A DNA stretch of 64,000 nucleotides from Rhodothermales bacterium (GTDB lineage Bacteria > Bacteroidota > Rhodothermia > Rhodothermales > VXPQ01). Every line of letters starts with the position of its first letter. Positions within the stretch are counted from its first letter, which is position 1. Positions 37,677 through 46,539 of the stretch are shown in pieces. The stretch spans positions 1-64,000 of the forward strand of contig JAJDWX010000011.1 of NCBI GenBank assembly GCA_022825385.1. Reading direction: 5' to 3'. A program made the translations under genes and the position numbers. Below the pieces are notes generated by a model, which saw only the letters and a program-made list of their open reading frames with translations, had not been told where the DNA came from and made no database searches.

Positions 37677-37785
37677 GGGGTTCTGCGAAGCGCCTTTTCG
37701 CGAATACATAAGGGTGCGCAGGCCCATGGGTTGGCATGCATATTCGGGGCCCAATGTTTCGCGAAAAGGCGCTTCACAGAACCCC
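37677..37785. repeat. 28-bp inverted repeat with 53-base spacer
   Basis: The arms 37677-37704 (GGGGTTCTGCGAAGCGCCTT...) and 37758-37785 are reverse complements with a single mismatch over 28 bases. The spacer is 53 bases. Inverted repeats of this kind flank invertible promoter switches in Bacteroidota and also bound MITEs. No recombinase lies nearby. The spacer contains no clear promoter on either strand. Confidence 0.85.
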
Positions 37786-37928
37786 AAAACCGCCCCGCCT
37801 TAATTATTTAACCTCGAAATTTGCGCGCCTTATTATTTTAACCAGGCATTTCCAGAAGCCTTGCGCACGCTGATTCCTGAAGCCGGGGCGGCTTCCTGGA
37901 TACGAATCCCGTCGCGAACTATGCAATT

Positions 37929-37954
37929 CGCCAGAATCTCTGGAGATTTTGGCG
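37929..37954. other. Strong 12-bp hairpin upstream of the sulfotransferase gene
   Basis: CGCCAGAATCTC and GAGATTTTGGCG pair over 12 bases with one G-T wobble and a 2-base tip. It has no T tract and lies about 90 bases before the ATG. It could be the 3' end of an upstream transcript or an operator-like structure. Confidence 0.5.
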
Positions 37955-38044
37955 TCGATCGGAAATCTTTGCGTATCTTGATCTGGCTCTTTCGGTGGTT
38001 TTCGGTTCGGGCGTCGCTAATACATAACAAAGGTAACTGACGAC

Positions 38045-39112
38045 ATGCTGGCTCCCGTTCTCGTGCTCAGCACCGGGCGGTGCGGTTCGACGATGGTATC
38101 CGACATCCTGAACCGGCATCCCGGGATACTCAGCATGTCGGAGTTCTTCTCGTTTGTGGGCCCGCGCGCTTTCGTCGGCCGCCGACCCGGCGGCGAGCAC
38201 ATGTGGCGCCTTTACAGTCGTCCCGGAAACCGGATCCGCTACCTCGAGCGCTTCGGCGTCCCCAGTGAGTTCCTCTACCCGCTGGACGACCCGTCGGCGC
38301 GTTTCTCCCTAACCGATCTGCCGCCAATCCTGGCCATCGCGCTACCGCATCTCACGAACGAATATCACGAACTGTTCGACGAGTGCGCCCCCGTCGTGCG
38401 GAGACAGCCGCGGCAATCGCCCGCCGAACACCATCGGCGCTTCTTTGAATGGCTGTGCCATCGGCTCGACCGGAGGGTATGGGTGGAGCGTTCGGGCGGC
38501 TCGCTCCTGTGGGGCCAGCAGCTACTGCGCGCTTTCCCCGATGCGCGCGTGATCCACGTATTTCGGGACGGGCGCGACACGGCCCTCTCGATGAATCGTC
38601 ATACCCCTTTTCGGATTATGCTCGCGATCAGGAATCAACTCAAACCGCTGGGGCTTGACCCAATGTCCTGGATGAATTCGGCGTCGGGCTCGGTTGTCGC
38701 GTTGCGCAATGAACTGGCGGGGCAGCTCATTCGACCGACGCGCCTGCGGTTGGACGAAGTATCGCTTTCGGATTTCGGCTGGTTCTGGTCCCGAATGATC
38801 GAAATGGGGCACGATCTGTTCGGTCATTTTCCCTCGGACCGACTGCTGAATGTCGCATTCGAGGACGTTCAGTCTTCGCCCGAGTCCGAGATTCGACGAA
38901 TCATCCGATTCATTTCTCCAGAGCTCGAAGACGACGCCTGTCTGCGCGCGATGTCGTCAATCCCGCGCAAGACGACATCCCGGTTCTCGCAGCTTGGCGA
39001 CGACGAGCAGGCCGCCATAACCGAAGCGTGTCGTCCGGGCCTTGAGCGACTCGGCTACGCGGTCAAGGGGCCGCGGACCCACTCGAAGCCGGGGGGTGGG
39101 GGTGACGCGTGA
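38045..39112 (+). CDS. PAPS-dependent sulfotransferase
   Basis: A 355-residue enzyme of the Sulfotransfer family that would transfer a sulfonate group from PAPS. The 5'-phosphosulfate-binding loop is LSTGRCGSTMVSDIL at about 8-22. The 3'-phosphate-binding segment is VFRDGRDTALSMNRH at about 173-187. The middle is helical and variable, so the acceptor is not predictable; in this context a polysaccharide or lipid-linked sugar is plausible. No signal peptide or membrane helix, so it would act in the cytoplasm. The stop shares 4 bases with the GTG start of the next gene. Codon choice seems somewhat different from the flanking glycan genes. Confidence 0.85.
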   Translation: MLAPVLVLSTGRCGSTMVSDILNRHPGILSMSEFFSFVGPRAFVGRRPGGEHMWRLYSRPGNRIRYLERFGVPSEFLYPLDDPSARFSLTDLPPILAIALPHLTNEYHELFDECAPVVRRQPRQSPAEHHRRFFEWLCHRLDRRVWVERSGGSLLWGQQLLRAFPDARVIHVFRDGRDTALSMNRHTPFRIMLAIRNQLKPLGLDPMSWMNSASGSVVALRNELAGQLIRPTRLRLDEVSLSDFGWFWSRMIEMGHDLFGHFPSDRLLNVAFEDVQSSPESEIRRIIRFISPELEDDACLRAMSSIPRKTTSRFSQLGDDEQAAITEACRPGLERLGYAVKGPRTHSKPGGGGDA

Positions 39113-40461
39113 ATGTCGTGGTCATCGGGGCCGGTGCGGCGGGCCTCTCCGCCGCCTACGCACTACGCAAGCGAGGCGTGGACTTCCTGGCGCTGGAGGC
39201 AGCCGACCACGCCGGCGGGCGCATCGCCGCCGAAGCAGTGGACGGATGCCAGATCGACACGGGCGCGCAGGTATTCACGGAGGCGTACGGCGCCGCGCTC
39301 GAACTTTGCGACGAACTCGGCGTGCCGGTGCGTACATTCAGCCGTCGAGCCGGTATCTGGAGCCGCGGCGGATTTCGGATCGTGGACCAGCGTAATCCAT
39401 GGAGCACGCTGCGAACGTTGCTCGGCTTCCAACTGTTGTCGCCGAAGGCGTTGTGGCAGTTCGTCCGGCTCGCATTACGGCTGCGGCGCCACGCCGCCGA
39501 TCTGGGCTTCGCCGACCCGTCCCGCGCGCTGAGGTTTGACGCGGACGCGAGTATCGCCGACTGGATCCGAACCCATGGCGGGCCGGAGATGATCGAAGGG
39601 CTGCCGGGAGCGAGCATACGGACCCTGACCCTCGCCGAACCGGAAGAGGTCGGTGCCGCCTACGGCATGGCCCTGCTCTGGGGATTCGTCTTCGAACCGG
39701 TCTCCTTGCTGACTCCGGAAGGCGGAATGGGTCAGTTCACGCAGGCGCTCGTGGACGCCGTCGCCGACCGAATCCGCGTTTCCACCAGCGTGGAGCGCAT
39801 CGTCATCCGGGACGGCGCCGTCGTCGGAGTGCAGACCGGCAACGGCTTCGTCGCCGCCGACGCGGTAATCTGCGCCACCACCGCCACCGAAGCCCGCCGC
39901 CTTCTGCCGGACCTGCCCAGCGATATCGACCGCGCGCTCGCGTCGGTGACATACTCGTCCATCTGTCGCATGGTGTTCGGCGTTGATCGGCCGGTCTTGC
40001 CTGATCGGTGCTACTTCGCAGCCCTGCCGCGGCGCGAGGGGTCGTTCCTCGCGGACTACAGCGACGCGGTCGTCAAGTCTCCGCAAGTGGCTTCCGCCCT
40101 CCCTGGAAGGAGATTGATCCATGCAGAATCGATAAGCGACGGAACGGGGTCTCTCTCGGCGCTTCCAGACAAGGAGCTCCGCCAGCGCTTTCTCGCCGAG
40201 ATCCGCCGCTACTCGCCCGACATGCCGGAACCGCAGTTTGCGCGGGTATACCGCTGGAACGAGGCGGTGTGCCTCATGCCGGGCGGCGCCATGAAAGCGA
40301 TAGACAAGGCTCGGCGCAGCCTGCCGGCACATGTTCGGGGACTCGCGCTCGCAGGCGATTACACGCACATCCCCTCGGTGAACGGCGCGGTGGCCAGCGG
40401 TATCGCGGCGGTGGAAGACCTGCTGGAAAAAAGCGCCCCGCAAGCCCCGCCAACCCCCTAA
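39109..40461 (+). CDS. FAD-dependent amine-oxidase/protoporphyrinogen-oxidase-like protein
   Basis: A 450-residue flavoprotein. The N-terminal Rossmann motif VIGAGAAGLSAAYAL (about 4-18) is followed by an EAADHAGGR-type GG motif, and the C-terminus has an FAD-binding segment GLALAGDYTHIPSVNGAVASG. This is the layout of monoamine-oxidase/protoporphyrinogen-oxidase/squalene-desaturase-type oxidoreductases. The substrate is not identifiable. It begins at GTG 39109, overlapping the sulfotransferase stop by 4 bases, so the two are co-translated. It converges with the wbpA-like gene, overlapping by 4 bases at the 3' ends. Confidence 0.8.
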   Translation: MNVVVIGAGAAGLSAAYALRKRGVDFLALEAADHAGGRIAAEAVDGCQIDTGAQVFTEAYGAALELCDELGVPVRTFSRRAGIWSRGGFRIVDQRNPWSTLRTLLGFQLLSPKALWQFVRLALRLRRHAADLGFADPSRALRFDADASIADWIRTHGGPEMIEGLPGASIRTLTLAEPEEVGAAYGMALLWGFVFEPVSLLTPEGGMGQFTQALVDAVADRIRVSTSVERIVIRDGAVVGVQTGNGFVAADAVICATTATEARRLLPDLPSDIDRALASVTYSSICRMVFGVDRPVLPDRCYFAALPRREGSFLADYSDAVVKSPQVASALPGRRLIHAESISDGTGSLSALPDKELRQRFLAEIRRYSPDMPEPQFARVYRWNEAVCLMPGGAMKAIDKARRSLPAHVRGLALAGDYTHIPSVNGAVASGIAAVEDLLEKSAPQAPPTP

Positions 40462-41876
40462 AAATCCCCGCCTCCCAGCAGCATAATGTGCTCCCGGTCC
40501 CCCGCAATATCTTTCAGCGCGTTCCGCGTGTCCACAATGCAGCGAACATGTTCGGCGATCTCCGCATACGGAAAAGCGCTATGGTCCGTAACGACCACCG
40601 CCACGTCGAACGAGCGAAGCGCCTCCGGAGAAAGCGGAACAGACGCCAGCGAAAGCCCGCCGGGCGTCTCGATCTCGGGAACATGCGGATCGCTATAGGC
40701 CAAATGCTGGACCCCGCGCCGCGTCAGCAATTCCATAATGCTGAGCGCCGGAGATTGCCTGGTGTCCGCAACATCCCGCTTGAACGCCACGCCCAGCACA
40801 AGCACCCGCGCTTCGGACAAAGCCACCGGCAATCCCGCAATGGCCCGCATGACGGCCTCCGTCACGTAATGCGGCATCGTCTCGTTAATCCTTGCCGAAA
40901 GCGTAATGAACGCCGTCTCGAAATCGTACCGCCTGGCCATCCAGGACAGGTAATACGGATCCACGGGAATGCAATGGCCGCCCAGTCCGGGGCCCGGCAA
41001 AAAAGGCATGAAGCCAAACGGCTTGGTGGCCGCCGCCTCCACCACTTCCCAAATAGAAATATCGCCCATCCGGTCGCATAACTGCGCCAATTCGTTCAGG
41101 AGCGCGATATTGACCGAACGAAAAATATTCTCCAGCAATTTTTCCATTTCCGCCACGCGAGGGGACGAAACGGGATGCACCTGTTCGCATACCTGCTGCA
41201 TGGCCAGCGTCGCCAGGCGCGTACAGGTCGGCGTAACGCCCCCGACCACCACCGGCGTGTTGGACGTAGTGAACGTTCGGTTGCCCGGATCGATGCGCTC
41301 GGGAGAAAAGGCCAGAAAATAATCCCGGCCCGCCGCAAAACCCGCCGCGTCCGCCTCGCCCGACCGCTCCAGCAAGGGCTGCGCCAGTTCCTGCGTGGTT
41401 CCAGGCCAGGTCGTGCTTTTTAGCACAATCAATTGACCCTCGCGTAAATGCTCCGCCAGCGCGTTCGCCGCCGCCTCGATATATTTCGTTTCAGGATTTT
41501 TCGCCGTAGTAACCGGCGTAGGCACGCAGATAAAGACAATATCCGCTTCCCCGGCGCGGGCGAAATCGGCGTGCGCTTCCAGCAGGCCCTCCCGAACGAC
41601 CCGGTGCAATACGTCCCCGGAAACCCCGTCCATCGAACGGTCCCCGGCGGCGACGCGGCGGACGCGCTCTGCGTCGGGATCGAAACCGATGGTCCGGAAT
41701 CCGCGCGCGGCGAACTCGACGGCGAGCGGAAGCCCTACGTACCCCAGCCCCGCCACGCCCACGACCGCTTGCCCGGAAGAGATTTTGTCCGCCAGTTTGC
41801 GCGCGGCGCCCGTAGCGAACGAAGCGCACGAAGCGCCCAGAGAAGACGCCTGCGGATGTATCGCCTGATTATCCAT
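40458..41876 (-). CDS. wbpA: UDP-N-acetylglucosamine 6-dehydrogenase, WbpA-like
   Basis: A nucleotide-sugar dehydrogenase of 472 residues that would oxidise UDP-GlcNAc to UDP-N-acetylglucosaminuronate with NAD, twice. The NAD loop GVAGLGYVGLPLAVEF and the catalytic Cys302 in PGLGGHCIPVDP are intact, and the SPERIDPGN segment is typical of the WbpA/WecC branch. The N-terminus is ~35 residues longer than WbpA and lacks a second Met. UDP-ManNAc dehydrogenase (WecC) is the alternative; the presence of WbpB and WbpE partners favours WbpA. It is the last gene of a minus-strand cluster that starts near 48353. Confidence 0.88.
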   Translation of the reverse strand: MDNQAIHPQASSLGASCASFATGAARKLADKISSGQAVVGVAGLGYVGLPLAVEFAARGFRTIGFDPDAERVRRVAAGDRSMDGVSGDVLHRVVREGLLEAHADFARAGEADIVFICVPTPVTTAKNPETKYIEAAANALAEHLREGQLIVLKSTTWPGTTQELAQPLLERSGEADAAGFAAGRDYFLAFSPERIDPGNRTFTTSNTPVVVGGVTPTCTRLATLAMQQVCEQVHPVSSPRVAEMEKLLENIFRSVNIALLNELAQLCDRMGDISIWEVVEAAATKPFGFMPFLPGPGLGGHCIPVDPYYLSWMARRYDFETAFITLSARINETMPHYVTEAVMRAIAGLPVALSEARVLVLGVAFKRDVADTRQSPALSIMELLTRRGVQHLAYSDPHVPEIETPGGLSLASVPLSPEALRSFDVAVVVTDHSAFPYAEIAEHVRCIVDTRNALKDIAGDREHIMLLGGGDF

Positions 41877-41946
41877 ATCTGAATATAGCCCGTGTAAGCC
41901 AGGAAAGAACGCTCAATAGCCTGTTATGCGCATCTCTTCGCAAAAG

Positions 41947-42924
41947 CTAATCCAGCCGAATGGTCCGGGCCCAGTCGCGATGCTCCATATACCATGCGGC
42001 CAAACGCCGCGCCCCTTCCGCAAAATCAATCTGCGGCGACCATCCGAGCAGGGCTTTCGCCTTGGAAATATTCGCCCAGGTTCCGGGCACGTCCGCCTTG
42101 TGCCGATCCGCGAAAACAAGCCGGGCTTTCTTGCCCAGCAATTCCTCTAACGTACGGATCGCGTCCAGCAGCACGACCGGACGATCAGAACCCAGATTGA
42201 ACACGTCGCATCCGCGCGCGGCCAGCGCCCGCACCGTGCCGCGGGCGATATCGTCAATGTACGTAAAATCCCTCGACTGGCTGCCGTCTCCGTACACGGT
42301 CAGGGGCTGCCCTTCCGCAATCCAGCGCACAAAACGCAGGAGCGACATGTCCGGTCGGCCCGCAGGGCCGTACACCGTAAAATACCGCAAGATCGCAATG
42401 TCCATCCCGTGCAGGCAATGGTAACTGCGGCACAGCACCTCCGCAGCCTTTTTCGAAGCGGCGTAGGGGGACAATACCCGATCCGTCTCCTGATTTTCGC
42501 GGCAAGGCTCCGTAATTCCTTCGCCATACACGGCGGACGTAGAGACCTGCACGAATTTCTGGACCCCGAATTTCCGACAACATTCCAGCGCCGTCAGCGC
42601 GCCCTCGACATTCGCTCGTATGTACGCATGGGGGTCCGCGACGGACGGGCGAACGCCTGCGCGGGCCGCCAGGTTAATCGCCGCGTCGAAGGACGCCCCC
42701 TCGAACGCCTGTTCCCGCAACGCATCCTGGTCGCATATATCCAGTCGCCGGAAAACAAATCCGGGCGTCTCCTGCAAACGCTTTAGCCGCCAGTGTTTCA
42801 AACGGACATCGTACGCCTCGTTGAGGTTATCGACCCCCACCACCGAATGCCCGTCGGCAAGCAACAATTCCGCCACCTTGGATCCAATGAATCCGGCGGC
42901 GCCGGTTACGAGATAATGACCCAT
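41947..42924 (-). CDS. NAD-dependent nucleotide-sugar epimerase, UDP-glucuronate 4-epimerase type
   Basis: A short-chain dehydrogenase/reductase of 325 residues. The NAD loop is VTGAAGFIGSKVAELLL at 5-21, the catalytic Tyr/Lys are in SPYAASKKAAE (YxxxK), and YFTVYGPAGRPDM is the typical continuation of UDP-glucuronate 4-epimerases. With the UDP-glucose dehydrogenase encoded two genes upstream it would supply UDP-galacturonate; UDP-glucose 4-epimerase or a related enzyme is possible. The start is the ATG at 42924 rather than a TTG 12 bases upstream. Same-strand neighbours are gmd and the wbpA-like gene. Confidence 0.82.
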   Translation of the reverse strand: MGHYLVTGAAGFIGSKVAELLLADGHSVVGVDNLNEAYDVRLKHWRLKRLQETPGFVFRRLDICDQDALREQAFEGASFDAAINLAARAGVRPSVADPHAYIRANVEGALTALECCRKFGVQKFVQVSTSAVYGEGITEPCRENQETDRVLSPYAASKKAAEVLCRSYHCLHGMDIAILRYFTVYGPAGRPDMSLLRFVRWIAEGQPLTVYGDGSQSRDFTYIDDIARGTVRALAARGCDVFNLGSDRPVVLLDAIRTLEELLGKKARLVFADRHKADVPGTWANISKAKALLGWSPQIDFAEGARRLAAWYMEHRDWARTIRLD

Positions 42925-42969
42925 GATTTGATTCAATGCATGAAAATCCGGTTGCCGGAAGCCGCGCTC

Positions 42970-44034
42970 CTATCCGTTCTGCTCCGCGACGCGCTCCTGC
43001 TCCTTCCGCGCCAGCGCAAGGTCGTGCTCCATCATCTCCTCGATCATTTCCTGCACCGAGTAACGCGGGGTCCACCCCAGCTTTTCGTTCGCCTTCGAGG
43101 CGTCCCCTTGCAACAAATGCACTTCGGCGGGACGGAAAAAACGCGGATCGACTTCGACGAGCAAATCCCCCGTCTTGCGGTCGTACCCTTTTTCCTCAAG
43201 CCCTTCCCCTTCCCAGCGCAGCTCCGCGCCCGTATAGCCAAAGGCCATATCGCACACTTGCCGCACGGTATGGATCTTGCCCGTGGCCACGACGAAATCT
43301 TCCGGCTCGTCCTGCTGAAGAATACGCCATATGGCGTCCACGTAATCCCTGGCGTGCCCCCAATCCCGGCGCGCATCCAGGTTGCCCAGATACAAGCGAT
43401 TCTCGACGCCAAGCGCAATGCGCGCCGCGGCGCGCGTAACCTTGCGCGTAACGAACATGCCGCCGCGGCGCGGGCTTTCGTGGTTAAACAACACGCCGTT
43501 GCACGCATACATCCCGTACGCCTCCCGGTAATTCACGGTGATCCAGTAGGCGTACAACTTGGATACCCCGTACGGACTGCGCGGATAAAACGGGGTGCGC
43601 TCGTTCTGCGGAACTTCGGCGACCTTGCCGAACAATTCAGAAGTAGACGCCTGATAGAACCGGACGCGATCGGCCATGCCAAGCAAGCGAATCGCTTCAA
43701 GCAAGCGCAACGTGCCCAGCGCATCCACGTCTGTGGTGTATTCCGGGGTTTCGAAACTGACCTGCACATGGCTTTGGGCGGCCAGGTTATACACCTCGTC
43801 CGGCTGCACCATGCGCAGGACATGGGTTAGCCGCGTCGAATCCGCCATATCGCCATAGTGCAACGCCACCCCCCCGGACGCGCCGATCAAGTGGTCGATC
43901 CGCTGCGTATTGGGACGGCTTAAACGACGATGCAGGCCATGCACCTCGTATCCTTTTTCAAGAAGCAATTCGGCCAGGTACGATCCGTCCTGTCCGGTAA
44001 TACCCGTGATGAGCGCTTTTTTTGCGGTAGACAT
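42970..44034 (-). CDS. gmd: GDP-mannose 4,6-dehydratase
   Basis: An NADP-dependent SDR enzyme of 354 residues, the first step from GDP-mannose to GDP-fucose. The nucleotide loop is [17 protein letters not shown] and the catalytic Tyr/Lys pair lies in [12 protein letters not shown]. The [17 protein letters not shown] segment, [11 protein letters not shown] and the [14 protein letters not shown] stretch are characteristic of Gmd. The partner GDP-L-fucose synthase and the mannose-1-phosphate guanylyltransferase are encoded nearby at 47388-48353 and 48560-49636. Start ATG at 44034. Confidence 0.96.
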   Translation of the reverse strand: MSTAKKALITGITGQDGSYLAELLLEKGYEVHGLHRRLSRPNTQRIDHLIGASGGVALHYGDMADSTRLTHVLRMVQPDEVYNLAAQSHVQVSFETPEYTTDVDALGTLRLLEAIRLLGMADRVRFYQASTSELFGKVAEVPQNERTPFYPRSPYGVSKLYAYWITVNYREAYGMYACNGVLFNHESPRRGGMFVTRKVTRAAARIALGVENRLYLGNLDARRDWGHARDYVDAIWRILQQDEPEDFVVATGKIHTVRQVCDMAFGYTGAELRWEGEGLEEKGYDRKTGDLLVEVDPRFFRPAEVHLLQGDASKANEKLGWTPRYSVQEMIEEMMEHDLALARKEQERVAEQNG

Positions 44035-44096
44035 ATATGTGTTTTCCGACTACTGGTAATAGAAAGCGGGCCAAAGCCCCTGGTTACGAAAACAGG

Positions 44097-45491
44097 TTAC
44101 GAAGCGTGTTGCGGGACCCTGTCGCGGACCGGGACGCGCGGCCTCCCGACGCTGAAATAATCGAATCCGATTTCGGCCATCCGTTTCGGGTCGTACACGT
44201 TGCGCCCGTCGAAAATAACCGGACGCTTCATGTATTGCTTCATTCGTTCGAAATCCGGCCGTCGGAATTCGTGCCATTCCGTGCATACGACCAGCGCGTC
44301 GGCGTCGCGAAGCGCCTCGTACATATCCCGCGCATACCCGATGCGGTCGCCGAGGGTTTGCCGCATCGCGTCGATCGCTTCCGGGTCGAAGGCCCGAACC
44401 TGCGCGCCGTCCGCAAGCAAACGCTGAATCACCACATGGGACGGCGCCTCGCGCACGTCGTCGGTATTCGGCTTGAACGAAAGCCCCCAGACTGCAATGG
44501 TCCGGCCCGCCAGCGGCTGCCCGGAGGCAAGCAGCACCGGATCGTCTTGCGTAAAATACGCGCGCGCTCGGTCCGCCGGAATGCTGCGCTGCCGCTCGTT
44601 CACCTCTGTTACGGCGGACAATATCCGAAAATCGTACGCATATTCTTCCGCCGTATGCTTGAGCGCATGAATGTCCTTGGGAAAGCAGCTTCCCCCAAAC
44701 CCGACGCCGGCGTACAAAAAGTGCTTCCCGATGCGGTGATCCGTTCCAATCCCCGTGCGAATATGGTCCACGTTGGCGCCCACCCGCTCGCACAAGTTTG
44801 CGATTTCGTTCATAAAGGTGATCTTGGTCGCCAGGAAGGCGTTGGCGGCGTACTTCGTAAGTTCCGCCGAGCGTTCGTCCATCACCATAATGGGATTGCC
44901 CTGCCGCACGAAGGGTTCGTAAATCAGAACCATCGTTTCGGCGGCTTTGGCGGACGACGTCCCGATCACCACGCGATCCGGCTTCATAAAATCCTCCACC
45001 GCCGCGCCTTCGCGCAAAAATTCCGGGTTCGACACCACGTCGAAATCCGTGCCCGGAACCAGCCCGCCCGCCATCAGGGTCTCGCGTACGCGATCCGCCG
45101 TGCCCACCGGCACCGTGCTCTTCGTAACCAGAATCTTGTAGGCGGGCGACGGGGCGTCGCGAAGCAACGCAGCGATCTCGTCGGCCACGCCAAGCACATA
45201 GGAAAGGTCCGCGGAACCGTCTTCGCGCGGCGGCGTCGGGAGCGCCAGAAAGATCACGTTGCATCCCAGCGCCGCTTCTTTCAGGTCCAGCGTAAAACGA
45301 AGGCGTCCCTCGCGGATATTGCGTTCGAAAAAGATTTCCAGGCCCGGTTCGAAGATCGGAACGCGCCCTGCGCGAAGCTGGGCCACCTTTTCCGCATCGA
45401 CGTCGACGCACACCACGTCGTTGCCCATCTCCGCGAAACACGTGCCCGTCACCAGGCCCACGTACCCTGTACCGATTACGCCAAGTTTCAC
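44097..45491 (-). CDS. ugd: UDP-glucose 6-dehydrogenase
   Basis: An NAD-dependent enzyme of 464 residues that oxidises UDP-glucose to UDP-glucuronate. It has the Rossmann loop VIGTGYVGLVTGTCFAEMG at 4-22, NPEFLREGAAVEDFMKPDRV, and the catalytic Cys in VGFGGSCFPKDIHAL. The GTG at 45491 gives the usual N-terminus (VKLGVIGTGY); the longer reading would run into the upstream gene. It lies 40 bases after the wbpB-like gene and precedes gmd. Together with the epimerase at 41947-42924 it supplies uronic-acid donors. Confidence 0.95.
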   Translation of the reverse strand: MKLGVIGTGYVGLVTGTCFAEMGNDVVCVDVDAEKVAQLRAGRVPIFEPGLEIFFERNIREGRLRFTLDLKEAALGCNVIFLALPTPPREDGSADLSYVLGVADEIAALLRDAPSPAYKILVTKSTVPVGTADRVRETLMAGGLVPGTDFDVVSNPEFLREGAAVEDFMKPDRVVIGTSSAKAAETMVLIYEPFVRQGNPIMVMDERSAELTKYAANAFLATKITFMNEIANLCERVGANVDHIRTGIGTDHRIGKHFLYAGVGFGGSCFPKDIHALKHTAEEYAYDFRILSAVTEVNERQRSIPADRARAYFTQDDPVLLASGQPLAGRTIAVWGLSFKPNTDDVREAPSHVVIQRLLADGAQVRAFDPEAIDAMRQTLGDRIGYARDMYEALRDADALVVCTEWHEFRRPDFERMKQYMKRPVIFDGRNVYDPKRMAEIGFDYFSVGRPRVPVRDRVPQHAS

Positions 45492-45531
45492 AATGCTTAC
45501 CGCGTATGGTTGTATAACCGTCGTATGATTT

Positions 45532-46500
45532 TTATGTCCGCTGCCGCGAAACCGCGGATTTGAAACCGAGCGACATCGGATGCGCGTCGCCCATCGGCCG
45601 TACCGGATCGACCAGCCGCATCTTGTGCACCAGTTCGATGGCGGGCCGAATGTCCGCAATCCGAAAACCGTGTCCGAAAAGCGTCTCCTCGTACACCCGC
45701 GTATGCAAATCGTCGAACCGGTTGGAAAACTCGATCTCGTCGCCATCCACCTGAATGGACCGATAGGTTCGTTGCCCGTCCCGGACCTCTTCCGGCATAT
45801 CGCGTTCGTCTATCGACAAAAACCATTGCACGTCCGCGCGTTTCAGCGCCAGCAGGCCGCCGGCCCGCTTCGTTTCCATCACATGAATGCGATGCCCTTC
45901 GACGCCGCCGAACAGCCACAAAAGCAGATCGAAAAAATGAATCCCGATATTCATGGCAATCCCGCCGGACTTTTCGGTATCCCCTTTCCAGGAATAACCG
46001 TACCAGACGCCGCGCGAAGTCACATACGTCAAACGGACGCTGTAGCGCCGCTCTGGATCCTCTTGCAACCGCGCGCGCAAGGACAAAATATCCGGGTGCA
46101 TACGCAATTGCAGCACGGTATACACCGCGCCGGGGTGTTCTTCTTCCAGTTTCTGCAAATAGTCCAGGTTGCCCGGTTTCAGCACCAGCGGCTTTTCGCA
46201 GATCGCGTTGGCGCCCAGCCGCAGCGCCAGCCGAATATGCGCGTCGTGCAGATGATTCGGCGAGCATACGGAAAGGTAATGCAGTTGGCGGGGAGACCTT
46301 TGCCGCCGAAGTTTTTCGAGGTGGCGATCAAAGCGCTCTATCTCGGTGAAAAACGCGGCGGACGGAAAATATCGATCCAGAATGCCCACGGAATCGTGCG
46401 GATCGACGGCGGCCAGCAACTGATTGCCCGTATCCTTTATGGCTTGCAAATGCCGGGGGGCGATATAGCCGGCTACGCCGGTGATGGCAAAGTTTCGCAT
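45532..46500 (-). CDS. wbpB: WbpB-like UDP-GlcNAc-uronate 3-dehydrogenase (Gfo/Idh/MocA family)
   Basis: A 322-residue oxidoreductase that matches WbpB along its length as I recall that family: ITGVAGYIAPRHLQAIKDTG at the N-terminus, FFTEIERFDRH, SVCSPNHLHDAHI, the CEKPLV motif with the catalytic-site Lys, SWKGDTEKSGGIAMNIGIHFFD and RTYRSIQVDGDEIEFS. WbpB oxidises C3 of UDP-GlcNAcA with a bound nicotinamide cofactor that is recycled by 2-oxoglutarate. It works with WbpA, WbpE and WbpD, all present in this window. Start ATG at 46500. It lies between the GH16 lipoprotein gene and ugd. Confidence 0.93.
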   Translation of the reverse strand: MRNFAITGVAGYIAPRHLQAIKDTGNQLLAAVDPHDSVGILDRYFPSAAFFTEIERFDRHLEKLRRQRSPRQLHYLSVCSPNHLHDAHIRLALRLGANAICEKPLVLKPGNLDYLQKLEEEHPGAVYTVLQLRMHPDILSLRARLQEDPERRYSVRLTYVTSRGVWYGYSWKGDTEKSGGIAMNIGIHFFDLLLWLFGGVEGHRIHVMETKRAGGLLALKRADVQWFLSIDERDMPEEVRDGQRTYRSIQVDGDEIEFSNRFDDLHTRVYEETLFGHGFRIADIRPAIELVHKMRLVDPVRPMGDAHPMSLGFKSAVSRQRT

Positions 46501-46539
46501 AAAAAAACACGGAAGCCTGTAAAAGCGGATCGCGCACAG

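Larger units (their letters stand above)
37536..38044. other. Repeat-rich intergenic region between a T9SS gene and the sulfotransferase gene
   Basis: No supported gene in 509 bases. Contents from left: plain leader (37536-37676); a 28-bp inverted repeat spanning 37677-37785; two 17-base direct repeats 30 bases apart (37797-37813 and 37827-37843, GCCTTAATTATTTAACC-like); a 6-bp hairpin at 37879-37895; a 12-bp hairpin at 37929-37954; and TAATACATAAC at 38018-38028 before the sulfotransferase ATG. This density of repeats is unlike the rest of the window. Confidence 0.6.
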
